From: Prauserella aidingensis
Lineage (GTDB): Bacteria > Actinomycetota > Actinomycetes > Mycobacteriales > Pseudonocardiaceae
Assembly (NCBI RefSeq): GCF_024171865.1
Contig: NZ_JAMTCN010000028.1
Coordinates: 1-64,000 of the forward strand
Direction: 5' to 3'
DNA length: 64,000 nt
Shown: piece after piece, positions 37,996 through 47,691 of the stretch
Numbering within the stretch: position 1 is the stretch's first letter
How the letters are laid out: the number at the start of each line of letters is the position of its first letter
Notes under the pieces: generated by a model
Databases searched by the model: none
Told to the model about the DNA's origin: nothing
Seen by the model: only the letters and a program-made list of their open reading frames with translations
Position numbers and translations under genes: made by a program

Positions 37996-40783
37996 TCGGT
38001 TCGGAAAGCTTGTCGCCGCGAAGGTACGTCGGAATCGGTGTCTCCGTTGCGAGTTGCATCAGCGGAGCATAGGGTCCGCCCTGGCTCGGAATATAGGAAA
38101 CGCTGCCGACGTCGCGGATGGACGGTCCGGACGCGAATCGATAGCGGACCGGTTCGACGGTGCCGTCAGCCACTGACGGTGGGCGGCGGCACGGCATCGT
38201 GAAGGCTCCCACCCAGTCGAGTATGACGGGCTCCGATGCGGGCACGAGATCGGTCGAAGGGACCGTCTTCGGTAACCGTGGTGCGCCGGCTGCGACCCAG
38301 CCGTCGCCGGGACGTTCGTCGACGAGTCTCAACCTGACCACCGCTGCGTTCCGTGGGTCGAACCGTGCTTCGGCCCACTCCGGCGCGAGAGGAACATGCT
38401 CAGATCGGAGGACTTTTCCGGTCCTGTCGCCGAATTCCACCCTTGCCGATACGGCCCCGGTGCCTCGTACAGGAACAACCACAGGCGGTGCGGCGGGGGA
38501 GTCGCTGCCGTCGGTCAGCTGATGCCAGGACGTCGTGACTTTGCCGGTGCGCCCATTGCTATGCCACACGGGGGCTTCCGCGCTGCCGTATGGCTCGGGT
38601 AGCCCTTGCCTTGGAAAGGAGCCGTTCGTGGCGAAACCGTTCACCGTAGGGAGCCCGATGCTGTGAAGCATGCCTGCCGAGATGTCCGGTTCGACACGAA
38701 GCCATTCTTCGATGCCGCACGGATCGCCACTCAACGCGGCGACATTCGCCGCTCCGGTCGTGTAGGTAGCTGCGCGCGGCACCATCGCATACGCCATCGT
38801 GCCGAGTTCGACCACGACCACGCCGAAGGCGACCACGGGTACGAACCATGCAGGTGTCCGGAGCCAACGCCAGGCACCGGCGAGTCCAGCGACGGCCAGC
38901 ACCAACCCGGCGCACAACGCCAGGTCGGCTGCATCGATGCCGGCCACACCGGGCGGGACGTCCGACCACTTGACGTTCAGCCCACCGAGGAACCACCACC
39001 GCAACGGAGCGCCGATGCCGACCCACACGGTGATCGCCAGGCCTGCGCACGCCAACGACAACTGCCAGCTGCGCTGCAACGCTTTGCGTGCGATGGCGTG
39101 CACGACCACGGCGACAAGCAAGGTCGCAATCCCGGCGAGGACGCCGAAATGATGGGTGTACTTCGTGGGGGTCAGTGCCAGTGCGGCGAAGTAGAGGACC
39201 GATGCGATCAGAAGACGTCGCGTCGGTGCCGTGGCCACCCTCGGAGTCCGCCGCAGGACGACCAGAATCGCCACAAGCGCCATGCCGAACCACAGCAACA
39301 GCACGGGCAGTCGCCGGTTCAGGCCGCCCTGGAGTGGATCGAACAGCCACTCGTAACGTTGTCCTTCACCGGTGATGCCGTAGCTGGGGCCGATCTCCGT
39401 ACGCACTCCGACGGCATGAACGACTGCGTCGAGCGATTGGTCGTAGAACATCAGCAGGAGGACCGAGAACCCGGCTGCGAGTAGCACGGCGACCGCACGC
39501 GACCCGTATGCACGCACCGTTGGCCAGGCCGCAGGCAGCGCCACGAGGAGCTGCAGGAAGACGGCGAGGCCGGTCGGCGTGACGGCTGTCGTCGCACCCG
39601 CGGCGACGACAGCGCAGGCGACGAGTGACAGCCTGCGTGTCGCGATGCCCCGTTCGACCAGTGCCAGCGTGGCCAGCGAACCGAGCATCACCCACGGCTC
39701 GGGGCGCAGGCCGATTCCGAATTGCACGGTCCACAGGAGGAACACTCCGCCGGCGGCCCAGCGTGCTGCTGTGAGCCGCCCCTTGATGAAGCGTGGAAGC
39801 AGCACGCGGTCGATCAACAACCACGAAACAAGGCACACGATCAACGAAGGCAGGCGAAGCCACAGCGTGGTCGTGCTGATCTCCACCCACGGCCGGTACA
39901 GCTCGTAGAACCAGCTGAACGGTGCTTCAGGGGCGTTGAACCACCGCATGTAGTTGCCTACGAAGCCGGTGTCGGCCGACGACAGGATCATCGTGACGAT
40001 GTATCCGTCGTCCACTGTGGCGGCGCCGATCACGACCCAGACGACGAGCGTTCCCGCCACCACACCGTCCAACGGTCGTGGGCGGATCCACCGGTGAGGC
40101 AGCAACCGCGGCCGCCGCGGTTCACGACGCCGAAGTGCGATCAGCATTCCGACGAGCGCCCCGATCGCGACGAACCCGGCGGCGATCTTCAGGGTTCCCG
40201 GATCCGACGTGAACCGCGTGTCCGGGGTGACCTTCACCGCCATCCCGGTCGCGGTCGTGATGTCGGTGAACAGGCCGTTGATCGCGGGACGTTCCGATGT
40301 CCGGCCCCGTTCGTGTCCGTCGACGTGCACGGTTGTTCCCGACGGGTTCGAGACAACCCGCCATCGGCAGGTATCGGTCAGCGATGCAGTGGCCACTCGG
40401 CTCTGACCGAGCGTGGCGGTGACCCGCCCCTCCGACACGCGCACGGACAGGCCGCGCGGGGCGGTCTGGACGCCGTCGGGTCCCGTCGTCGACAGGAGGG
40501 TGCCGTTGCCGAGTGAGGCCGCGTCGGTGCACGAGAAGGTCACGTCCATCCGCTGCGGGGCGTAGGGCAGCAGTGGGAGCGTCGTGTCCTCGGGCTGGCC
40601 GGACGGCCACGTGTATGTGGTCGCCGTGTGGTCCACGGGCGCCAGGACGAACGCGAGAGAGGCGATCGCCGACAGCAGCCCCAGCAGCGTCGCGGAGGAG
40701 CGGCGAACGATGCCGTCCGAAGCGGGGCGGCCGGACGCGGTCGTGGATGCGGTCACAACCCGCACTGTAAAGACTCGTGTCAC
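37928..40783 (-). CDS. Arabinosyltransferase, EmbA/B/C family
   Basis: A 951-residue GT-C arabinosyltransferase, by family the target of ethambutol in mycobacteria. An N-terminal extracellular carbohydrate-binding-like domain (about 50-190) precedes about 13 membrane helices. The catalytic loop is ATVDDGYIVTMILSSA with the DD pair, followed by NYMRWFNAPEAPFSWFYELY. A C-terminal extracellular domain covers about 690-951. It is shorter than mycobacterial Emb proteins (near 1,100). Only one emb gene is present here, so EmbA, B or C cannot be chosen. GTG start; divergent from a GT-C gene. Confidence 0.9.
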   Translation of the reverse strand: MTRVFTVRVVTASTTASGRPASDGIVRRSSATLLGLLSAIASLAFVLAPVDHTATTYTWPSGQPEDTTLPLLPYAPQRMDVTFSCTDAASLGNGTLLSTTGPDGVQTAPRGLSVRVSEGRVTATLGQSRVATASLTDTCRWRVVSNPSGTTVHVDGHERGRTSERPAINGLFTDITTATGMAVKVTPDTRFTSDPGTLKIAAGFVAIGALVGMLIALRRREPRRPRLLPHRWIRPRPLDGVVAGTLVVWVVIGAATVDDGYIVTMILSSADTGFVGNYMRWFNAPEAPFSWFYELYRPWVEISTTTLWLRLPSLIVCLVSWLLIDRVLLPRFIKGRLTAARWAAGGVFLLWTVQFGIGLRPEPWVMLGSLATLALVERGIATRRLSLVACAVVAAGATTAVTPTGLAVFLQLLVALPAAWPTVRAYGSRAVAVLLAAGFSVLLLMFYDQSLDAVVHAVGVRTEIGPSYGITGEGQRYEWLFDPLQGGLNRRLPVLLLWFGMALVAILVVLRRTPRVATAPTRRLLIASVLYFAALALTPTKYTHHFGVLAGIATLLVAVVVHAIARKALQRSWQLSLACAGLAITVWVGIGAPLRWWFLGGLNVKWSDVPPGVAGIDAADLALCAGLVLAVAGLAGAWRWLRTPAWFVPVVAFGVVVVELGTMAYAMVPRAATYTTGAANVAALSGDPCGIEEWLRVEPDISAGMLHSIGLPTVNGFATNGSFPRQGLPEPYGSAEAPVWHSNGRTGKVTTSWHQLTDGSDSPAAPPVVVPVRGTGAVSARVEFGDRTGKVLRSEHVPLAPEWAEARFDPRNAAVVRLRLVDERPGDGWVAAGAPRLPKTVPSTDLVPASEPVILDWVGAFTMPCRRPPSVADGTVEPVRYRFASGPSIRDVGSVSYIPSQGGPYAPLMQLATETPIPTYLRGDKLSEPISVFRLDYPAPMRGLRMTQAHR

Positions 40784-40794
40784 TCCACGGAGTG
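40781..40794. promoter_or_regulatory. Perfect palindrome at the emb start
   Basis: CACTCC-AC-GGAGTG, a 14-base perfect dyad covering the emb start codon and facing the divergent GT-C gene that starts at 40850. It is well placed as an operator for both genes but no regulator is known. It could also hold the emb ribosome site (GGAG). Confidence 0.4.
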
Positions 40795-40849
40795 ATGGCC
40801 GTGTACTGCAGAATCAGGAGTTCATTACGCCGAACAGTGGAAGTAAGTC

Positions 40850-42424
40850 ATGGCCGGTCGCAAGCGCACGGCGGTGGTTGTCGCCGTGTCCGCGGTCGCC
40901 GGGCTGGCGGCCTTTCTGCTCACGAGGGCGAGCCTGACCGACGACGCGTACATCACGCTCACCTACGCCAGGAATCTCGCCGAGTACGGCCAATGGGGCC
41001 TCATCCCGGACGTCACGAGCAACTCGGCCACCTCGCCCCTGAACGTGCTTCTGCTGGCGCTGGGCATTGTGATCACGGGGCTGTTCGGGGACCCGCAACC
41101 GATCGTGGCGCTCGGATTCGTGACGGTCGGCGCAACGGCGGCGCTTGGCTGGGCGTGGGCGCGAATGTCGGCCCGGTTGCGGTTCCCGACGTCGGTGGCG
41201 CTGCTCGGCGTAGCCGTCGTCGTGGTGAATCCGTTCGTGCTGTCCGCGATCGGCCTCGAGGTGTTGCTGGTCCCTGCGGCGCTGGCCGGCTTCGCCGCGG
41301 CGACGGTCGAGCGACGCCCGGTGTGGTTCGGCGTGCTCGCGGGGTTGACGGTGCTTGTGCGTCTCGACCTCGTCGTGTTCGTGGTCGTCGTGTTCGTGGT
41401 CGCCACCGCGCGTGCCGTGGGACGTCGGTGGTGGCAGGCGCCGGTCGCGATGGTCGTGGTCGCCCTGCCCTGGTACGTGTTCAGCTGGGTCGTGTTCGGG
41501 TCGGCGGTGCCGGACACGCTGGTCATCAAGCAGTCGCAGGACGGGCTGTTCGACCCGTGGACCTACGCCAGCGGCATCGGCATGTATCTCGACGGAGCGA
41601 CAGTCGCCGTCCTGTTGGCCGTCGTGCCTGCCGGGATGGGCGTGATCGCGTCGCTCGCCGCCGTGGCGGCCCGAATCGCCGTCCCCGAGCCTCCCGCGCT
41701 GGGTGCCGCCGCGGCCCTCGGCGCAGGCGGGATGGCGTACTACCTCGCCTACGTACTGCTCGGCGTCGGGCCGTATCACTGGTACTACGTCCCGCCGTTG
41801 ACCGCTTTGGCCATGTGCGCGGTCCTCGCGCTCGGTGCCTGGTGGGGGCAGCGCCGCGGGGCGTCCGCCGACGGCGAGCACGGCCGTGATCGGGAGTCGG
41901 GTCCCGACGGAACGCGGAGCGGTGCCCGTCATGTCGGCAGGCGGGCGAACCCGGTCGTCGCGATCGGCCTGCTCGGCGTGATCGCCGCCGTCGTCGCCAC
42001 CACCGCCGTGGTCCAGGCCCAGCGGGGCGTGCCGTGGCGGTCGCCGACGATCTTCGGCAACTGGGCGAGCGCCGAGGACTACGCCCGCGTCGGCACCGAA
42101 CTGGGGCGCCGCGTGGGCGATGCCCCGGTGCGCTCACCCGGCGAGATCGGCACGTTGGCGTACTTCTGCGAGTGCCGCATCGTCGACGTGTTCTCCGACC
42201 GCGGGCGCATCCCTGGACTGCTGGAGGAGCGCCTGTCCGAATCCGGCACCATCGGTTCGGCGCTCCTCGAAGCGAACTACCTGTGGTTCGACCGCGATCG
42301 TGAACCACTCGCACCGGAGTACCGGCTGCTGTACTCCTCCGGGCCGGGACGAGGCCCGGACACCTGGACCGTGCATTCCGATGCCAGGGGCGTCGGCCAC
42401 TTCACGCTGGTGCGCATCCGTTGA
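40850..42424 (+). CDS. GT-C family membrane glycosyltransferase (AftB-like candidate)
   Basis: A 524-residue membrane protein with about 10 helices and a C-terminal extracellular domain (about 385-524). The first loop is LTDDAYITLTYARNLAEYG with a DD pair, then TSNSATSPLNVLLLALG. It sits between emb and another GT-C gene, in an arabinogalactan locus where mycobacteria carry aftB (Rv3805c) near ubiA; assignment as AftB is a position-based guess, because AftB carries DDG here. Hydrophilic insert near 345-365 (Asp/Gly/Arg-rich). Role in terminal arabinan or other lipid-linked sugar transfer is likely. Confidence 0.6.
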   Translation: MAGRKRTAVVVAVSAVAGLAAFLLTRASLTDDAYITLTYARNLAEYGQWGLIPDVTSNSATSPLNVLLLALGIVITGLFGDPQPIVALGFVTVGATAALGWAWARMSARLRFPTSVALLGVAVVVVNPFVLSAIGLEVLLVPAALAGFAAATVERRPVWFGVLAGLTVLVRLDLVVFVVVVFVVATARAVGRRWWQAPVAMVVVALPWYVFSWVVFGSAVPDTLVIKQSQDGLFDPWTYASGIGMYLDGATVAVLLAVVPAGMGVIASLAAVAARIAVPEPPALGAAAALGAGGMAYYLAYVLLGVGPYHWYYVPPLTALAMCAVLALGAWWGQRRGASADGEHGRDRESGPDGTRSGARHVGRRANPVVAIGLLGVIAAVVATTAVVQAQRGVPWRSPTIFGNWASAEDYARVGTELGRRVGDAPVRSPGEIGTLAYFCECRIVDVFSDRGRIPGLLEERLSESGTIGSALLEANYLWFDRDREPLAPEYRLLYSSGPGRGPDTWTVHSDARGVGHFTLVRIR

Positions 42425-42485
42425 CGCAGACGTTTCGTTTTCGCGCAGACCCGGTAGCTTGTCCCTGGCCGAACGGGTAGGAGCG

Positions 42486-44681
42486 ATGACGACGACACAC
42501 GAGGCGGACGCATCCATGACCGCGCAGAGCGACGGCGGCCCGACCAGCGACGACGCGGAGGTCGGCGCCTCGACCGACCGCGCCGCGGCGGGCAGCGGGG
42601 CGGGACGGCTTCGGCGGGTGCTGTCCCGACGGGACCCGATCGCCTGGTTGCTCGGCGCCGTCGCGGCGCTCGTCGCCGTGGTGTTCGTCGTGGTCGACCT
42701 GGTGTGGAACCAGGGCACGTTCATCGCCCCGCTCGACGACGTCTACATCCACCTCCAGTACGGCAAGCAGCTCGGCAGCGGCGAGGTGTTCCGGTTCAAC
42801 CCGGGCGACCCGATCAGCACGGGCGCCAGCAGCATCCTGTACTCGTTCGTGCTGGCCGTCGGATGGTTGCTCGGCTTCAGCGGCAACGGACTGCTCGGTT
42901 ACGCCGTCACCACCGGTATCGCGTGCACCGCGTTCGCCACAGGCTTGACGTACCACCTGGGGCGGCGGCTCGTGGGACGCGCGGTCGGCGTGTGGGCAGG
43001 CGTGCTCACCGCCGCGTCCGGCCCGCTGATGTGGGGCGCTGCCAGCGGCATGGAGGTCGGACTCACCGCCCTGCTCGCCGTCGCGGCCGTGTACCTGTTC
43101 GTGGTGGAGCGTCCCGACGGGCGGTTCCGCTGGACGCCGGTCGTGGGCGTGCTGCTCGCGCTGGTGCGCCCGGAAGGGATGGTGCTGGCGATCGCGCTGA
43201 TCGGCGCGATGCTGTGGACCACGCTGGGTGGCAGGCGCGCAGGCGAGACGCGACGCCCCCGAGCGGCGCTGTGGGCGCTGCTGCCGTTGATCGCCCCGAT
43301 CGCCCAGTACCTGTTCTACTGGATCGCCACCGGCACGTTCTCCGCAAACGGCGTGCAGTCGAAGTCGCTGATGTCCGACCGGCCCACGTTCTACATCGGG
43401 GACTTCGTCCAACGCGCCACCGAGAACCTGCGCGGCGCCGTCGGCTTCTTCAACGGCATGTCGGGCCAGAACTACGCCTTCCCCGGCATGCTGATCGTGT
43501 TCGTGCTCGGCCTGGCGTACCTGCTGGTCAAACACCGCCGGTGGCGCTCGCTGGCCGTGGCGCTGGCGGTGGCGTTCGCGGGCATCGTGCTGTCGGTGTC
43601 GACGCTGTCGACGGCGCTCATCCACGAGCTGCGGTACTTCCAGCCGTTCCTGCCCATCTACATCGTCGTCACGGTCATCGGCCTGTACGCCGTGTCACGT
43701 CTCGTCGCGCGCGGCCGGTTCCGGCAGGCGGCGCTGCACCTGCTGCCCGCGGTCGCACTGCTGTTCTCCCTGATGGCGCTGCCGCAGTGGGCGTGGCGGT
43801 TCGGCTGGGAGGCAGCGACGATCCGGGACACGAACATCTCCGTCGCCGCGTGGCTGCGCGGCAACCTGCCGCCCGACGCCGTCGTCGGCGTCAAGGACGT
43901 CGGCGCGGTCGCGTACTACAGCGAGCGCAAGGTCGTCGACACGATCGGCCTGACCACGAACGGGTTCGCCGAAGCCAGCAACCACGGGCCCGGTGCGCTG
44001 TACGAGAAGCTGCGCGCCATGCCTGAGGGGGAGCGGCCCGACTACTTCGCCGTGTACGAACAGTGGCCGGGCGCGGCGATGCACTCGTTCGTCGACACCG
44101 GCGTGTTCTCACCGCACCCGGAGATGACGTTCGAACTGAACGTGCCGCGCGACAGTTCCGGCTGGAGCATCGTCCCGTTCGACGAGCTGAACGTGCGCAA
44201 GGCCAACTGGAGTCTCGCGGGCACCGGCGACGCCCCGCCGGTCCGCGGGGACGTGCGGGACCACGTGAACGTCGGATCGCTCGACTCCGAAGAAGCCCAC
44301 GGCTACGCGCCGCAGATGGAACAGCCCGGCGTGCAGCCCTACACCGACCTGCGGCGGCAGGAAGGCGTCATCGACAGCAGCCGGTACATCCTGGGCGGCG
44401 AAACGTTCCGCATCGGCAACCTGAAACCCGGCGAGGACGCGAAGCTGACCAGCCGGGTGATGGTCAACGGCATCGAACAGTTCGTGCGCGTGCGCGTCGA
44501 CGGGCGTGCGGTCGGCGTCTGGGATCTCGGCCCGAACCGCGACGCCTGGCGCACCCGCTCGTTCGACATTCCCGGCGAGTTCGTGACGAGGCCGGACGCC
44601 GAGATCACCCTCGAACCCGTCCGGCCGTTGCTCAGCCCGTACCCGGAGTACACCAGCTACGGCTACTGGGTCACGCAGTAG
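42486..44681 (+). CDS. GT-C family membrane glycosyltransferase with long C-terminal domain
   Basis: A 731-residue protein. After a disordered 45-residue N-terminus come about 11 membrane helices, with first-loop signature PLDDVYIHLQYGKQLGSGE and then FNPGDPISTGASSILY. The extracellular C-terminal region (about 460-731) is long. Its first part (NISVAAWLRGNLPPDAVVGVKDVGAVAYY) is shared by many GT-C proteins of this type, and its last 110 residues look like a beta-rich, carbohydrate-binding-like module. It starts 61 bases after the preceding GT-C gene and probably shares its transcript. Confidence 0.6.
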   Translation: MTTTHEADASMTAQSDGGPTSDDAEVGASTDRAAAGSGAGRLRRVLSRRDPIAWLLGAVAALVAVVFVVVDLVWNQGTFIAPLDDVYIHLQYGKQLGSGEVFRFNPGDPISTGASSILYSFVLAVGWLLGFSGNGLLGYAVTTGIACTAFATGLTYHLGRRLVGRAVGVWAGVLTAASGPLMWGAASGMEVGLTALLAVAAVYLFVVERPDGRFRWTPVVGVLLALVRPEGMVLAIALIGAMLWTTLGGRRAGETRRPRAALWALLPLIAPIAQYLFYWIATGTFSANGVQSKSLMSDRPTFYIGDFVQRATENLRGAVGFFNGMSGQNYAFPGMLIVFVLGLAYLLVKHRRWRSLAVALAVAFAGIVLSVSTLSTALIHELRYFQPFLPIYIVVTVIGLYAVSRLVARGRFRQAALHLLPAVALLFSLMALPQWAWRFGWEAATIRDTNISVAAWLRGNLPPDAVVGVKDVGAVAYYSERKVVDTIGLTTNGFAEASNHGPGALYEKLRAMPEGERPDYFAVYEQWPGAAMHSFVDTGVFSPHPEMTFELNVPRDSSGWSIVPFDELNVRKANWSLAGTGDAPPVRGDVRDHVNVGSLDSEEAHGYAPQMEQPGVQPYTDLRRQEGVIDSSRYILGGETFRIGNLKPGEDAKLTSRVMVNGIEQFVRVRVDGRAVGVWDLGPNRDAWRTRSFDIPGEFVTRPDAEITLEPVRPLLSPYPEYTSYGYWVTQ

Positions 44682-44701
44682 CCGAACGGCCCTGATCGAA
44701 A

Positions 44702-44735
44702 CAGCGGCTCCGCCACCGTGGTGGCGGAGCCGCTG
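44702..44735. terminator. Strong bidirectional hairpin terminator
   Basis: A perfect 16-base-pair stem (arm AGCGGCTCCGCCACC with its complement, two-base GT centre) lies between the GT-C gene ending at 44681 and dprE2 ending at 44760. It should stop transcription from both sides; no long U-run follows, as is usual in actinomycetes. Confidence 0.85.
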
Positions 44736-44759
44736 CTGTGTCGAATCGCGATCCGGTCG

Positions 44760-45515
44760 TCAGATCGGCAGTTTGCGGAAGATCGGGCGCGGCACGTGCC
44801 GCAGCGCCGACATGACCCAGCGGAACGTGCCCGGGGCCCACACGAGGTCCTTGCCGCGACGTGCGGCGTCGACGGCGATGTCGGCCACCGATTCCGCCGT
44901 CTGCTCCAGCGGGGCCTTGTCCATGCCCTCGGTCATCTTCGTGCGCACCTGGCCGGGGCGCACCACGGTCACCCGCACGCCGTACGGTGCGAGCGCCTCG
45001 CCGAGACCCAGATAGAAGCCGTCGAACCCGGCCTTCGTGGAGCCGTAGACGAAGTTGGACCGGCGCACCCGCTCGCCTGCGACCGACGACAGCGCGATCA
45101 CCGAGCCGTGACCCTGCTGCTTGAGGCGTTCGGCCAGGGCCACTCCGACGGAAACCGGGGCCGTGTAATTGACGGTCGCCATCTCGACGGCCTGCGCGTG
45201 GTCCTGCCACGCCTCCTCGGCGTCACCGAGCAGACCGAACGCCACGACCGTCACGTCGATGTCGCCGCCCGAGAACGCCTTGTCGATCACCAGCGGGTGC
45301 GAGTCGGTGTCGCCGGCGTCGAAGTCGACGGTTTCGACCTCGGCGCCCGCGCTGCGCAGGCGTTGGGCGGCCTCGTCGAGGCGGGGCGACGGCCGGGCCG
45401 CCAGGACGACCCGCAGCGGCCGTTGGGCCAGGTACTTCTCGGCGATCGCCAGCGCGATGTCCGAGGTGCCGCCGAGCAGCAGCAGCGACTGGGGGTTACC
45501 CACCGCGTCGATCAC
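44760..45515 (-). CDS. dprE2: Decaprenylphosphoryl-2-keto-ribose reductase
   Basis: A 251-residue short-chain dehydrogenase that reduces the 2-keto intermediate to decaprenyl-phospho-arabinose using NADH. The cofactor loop is [17 protein letters not shown], the catalytic Ser is in [17 protein letters not shown], and the YxxxK motif is [32 protein letters not shown] is typical of DprE2. Its GTG start overlaps the dprE1 stop by 4 bases (GTGA), so the pair is translationally coupled as in mycobacteria (Rv3790-Rv3791). Confidence 0.95.
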   Translation of the reverse strand: MIDAVGNPQSLLLLGGTSDIALAIAEKYLAQRPLRVVLAARPSPRLDEAAQRLRSAGAEVETVDFDAGDTDSHPLVIDKAFSGGDIDVTVVAFGLLGDAEEAWQDHAQAVEMATVNYTAPVSVGVALAERLKQQGHGSVIALSSVAGERVRRSNFVYGSTKAGFDGFYLGLGEALAPYGVRVTVVRPGQVRTKMTEGMDKAPLEQTAESVADIAVDAARRGKDLVWAPGTFRWVMSALRHVPRPIFRKLPI

Positions 45516-46891
45516 AGTTCCAGCCTCCTGGCCATGTCGGAGATGAAGATGCCGTAGGGGTCGACGGAGTGGCGGAACTTCTTCCACTCGTCGATACGCG
45601 GGTACATGCGGTGGAACGTCTCGGCCGTGGTCCGCGAGTCCTTCGCCGTGTACAGACGGCCGCCCAGCTCGAGGACCATCGCATCGAGCTCGTTGCACAG
45701 CTGCGCCAGACCCGGCTTGATCGGGAAGTCGAGGCACACCATCCAGCCCGGGTGCGGGAACGACAACGGCGCCGGGTTGCCCTCGCCCATCCGCTTGAAC
45801 ACGTTCAACGCCGAGTAATGGCCCGAGTGCGCCACCTTCTCGACGATCCGCCGCAGCCCGTCGTTCGCGCCGAGCGGCGTGCTGAACTGGTACTGCAGGA
45901 AGCCGTTGCTGCCGTAGCCGCGGTTCCACTCTCCGACCAGGTCGAGCATGTGGTAGAAGGCCGTGATGTTCTGGATCGCGCCGCGGCCCTGCTTCGGCGT
46001 GGACCGGTAGTAGAACTCGCCGATCGCGCTCAGTGACAGCTTGTTCATCAGCCCGTTCGGGAAGACGTCCGGCACGGTCAGCAGCTGCGGCGCCGAGAAC
46101 TTCAACGGTTCGCTGCGCAGTTTCGGCGGGAGGTCGTCCAGCTTGGCCAGCGACCCGCGGGCGAACGCGCCCCGGCCGAGCTGGCGGCCCTTCGAGATCG
46201 TGTCGAACCAGACCGACGAGTACGTGTAGTGCTCGTCGGAACCGTCGCTGATCAGCTCGAGCGTGCCGTCGAGGTCGTCGGTGCGGTCGTTGTCGACGAT
46301 GAAGTACGCCGTCTCCGTGCGCGTCATGCGGACGCGGGCGCGCACGATGATGCCGGTCAGGCCGATGCCAGCGACGGTGGCCCAGAACAGGTCGGCCTCG
46401 GGGCCGTCAGGGCTGAGGGTGCGCACGCGGCCGTCGGCGGCCACCAGGTCGAGCGACACGACGTGGTTGCCGAAGCTGCCCGCGCTGTGGTGGTTCTTGC
46501 CGTGGATGTCGTTGGCGATCGCGCCGCCGATCGTCACCTGTCGCGTGCCCGGCAGGACCGGTACCCACAGGCCGTACGGCAGGGCGGCCTTCATCAGCGC
46601 GTCGAGGCTGACGCCCGCGTCGACGTCGACGATCGCGCTGTCGGGGTCGATCGAGTGGATGCGGTCCAGGGAGGTCATGTCGACGACGAGGCCGCCCGCG
46701 TTCTGCGCCGGGTCGCCGTACGACCTGCCGAGGCCGCGCGCGATGACCCCGCGCTCACCCGCCTGCGCGACCGCACGCGCGATCACCTCGACGTCGGGTG
46801 TGGCCAGCACGTTCGCCGTGGTCGGGGCCGTCCTGCCCCACCCGGCCAGGGTGCGCCGTTCGATGTGCCGTTCGGGAGTGGGTGTGCTCAC
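45512..46891 (-). CDS. dprE1: Decaprenylphosphoryl-beta-D-ribose 2-oxidase
   Basis: A 459-residue FAD enzyme oxidising decaprenyl-phospho-ribose, the first half of its epimerisation to arabinose. The FAD-binding region has [29 protein letters not shown] and [20 protein letters not shown]. The C-terminal substrate domain has [17 protein letters not shown] and [21 protein letters not shown]. Cys386, in [10 protein letters not shown], aligns with Cys387 of M. tuberculosis DprE1, the residue attacked by benzothiazinones. GTG at 46891 is used; an ATG at 46909 adds six residues. Confidence 0.97.
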   Translation of the reverse strand: MSTPTPERHIERRTLAGWGRTAPTTANVLATPDVEVIARAVAQAGERGVIARGLGRSYGDPAQNAGGLVVDMTSLDRIHSIDPDSAIVDVDAGVSLDALMKAALPYGLWVPVLPGTRQVTIGGAIANDIHGKNHHSAGSFGNHVVSLDLVAADGRVRTLSPDGPEADLFWATVAGIGLTGIIVRARVRMTRTETAYFIVDNDRTDDLDGTLELISDGSDEHYTYSSVWFDTISKGRQLGRGAFARGSLAKLDDLPPKLRSEPLKFSAPQLLTVPDVFPNGLMNKLSLSAIGEFYYRSTPKQGRGAIQNITAFYHMLDLVGEWNRGYGSNGFLQYQFSTPLGANDGLRRIVEKVAHSGHYSALNVFKRMGEGNPAPLSFPHPGWMVCLDFPIKPGLAQLCNELDAMVLELGGRLYTAKDSRTTAETFHRMYPRIDEWKKFRHSVDPYGIFISDMARRLEL

Positions 46892-47040
46892 TCGAGCCAG
46901 GGTAACCATCTCGAGATATGGCCTGTCTCCGGTGCCACAATGTCCGATCCCTACACTCGATAACCACGCACCCGGAATCGGTGCGGCCGTAGAACTCACG
47001 GCCGGAACGCGGGCAGAACGCATGCCGGTGGAACAGTGGG

Positions 47041-47091
47041 TCGGCAGAACACGACAGGTCCGCAGAACACGGCAGGTCGGCAGAACAAAGG
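47041..47091. repeat. 18-bp tandem repeat before gtrA-like gene
   Basis: TCGGCAGAACACGACAGG (47041-47058), a near copy with two changes (47059-47076) and a partial third (TCGGCAGAACAAAGG, 47077-47091) run into the ribosome site of the gtrA-like gene. It lies in the divergent spacer between dprE1 and that gene. Confidence 0.75.
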
Positions 47092-47098
47092 TGCAGCG

Positions 47099-47545
47099 GT
47101 GACAACGATGGAATCTCCCGCCGGCGAGGTGGCGAAGTCGGCATCGCCCGGTCTGGTGTCGCAGATCGCCCGGTTCGTTCTCATCGGCGGGTTCTGTGCG
47201 CTGGTCGACTCCGGTCTGTACTGGTTGTTGCTGCAGGGCGGCACCTGGGTGCATTTGGCGAAGGCGCTCAGTTTCGTCGCCGGCACCACGACCGCATATT
47301 TCCTTAACCGCCGCTTCACGTTCACCGCGGCCCAAAAGGGCGGGGTGGGCCAGATCGGCGGGTTCGCCGCGCTCTACACCACGACGTTCTTCGTCAACGT
47401 CGGAACGAACGCCCTGATGCTCGCGATGCTGTCCGACGACTTCCGGTGGCGCGTCGCGGCCGCGTGGGTCATCGCGCAGGGCACCGCCACGGTGATCAAT
47501 TTCGTGATGTTGAAATGGGTCGTGTTTCGTGAATCCCGCAGCTGA
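47099..47545 (+). CDS. GtrA-family membrane protein (Rv3789-like)
   Basis: A 148-residue protein with four membrane helices: [62 protein letters not shown] and [21 protein letters not shown]. This is the GtrA fold. The mycobacterial counterpart Rv3789, also next to dprE1, has been proposed to move or anchor decaprenyl-phospho-arabinose or an arabinosyltransferase. GTG at 47099 follows AAAGG; ATG at 47108 is also possible. It diverges from dprE1 by about 200 bases. Confidence 0.9.
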   Translation: MTTMESPAGEVAKSASPGLVSQIARFVLIGGFCALVDSGLYWLLLQGGTWVHLAKALSFVAGTTTAYFLNRRFTFTAAQKGGVGQIGGFAALYTTTFFVNVGTNALMLAMLSDDFRWRVAAAWVIAQGTATVINFVMLKWVVFRESRS

Positions 47546-47691
47546 TGAAGCCTGGTGCGAACCGGTGAGGGGCGGCCTGTACCTTACTGGCGTTCGCGCG
47601 TTGGAGTGACGCCGGTGAGGCGTCGATTCCGCAATGTGAACACCACGAACCGCAAATCCGGTGGCCCTGTACTACTTGGAGGACGCCCCTC

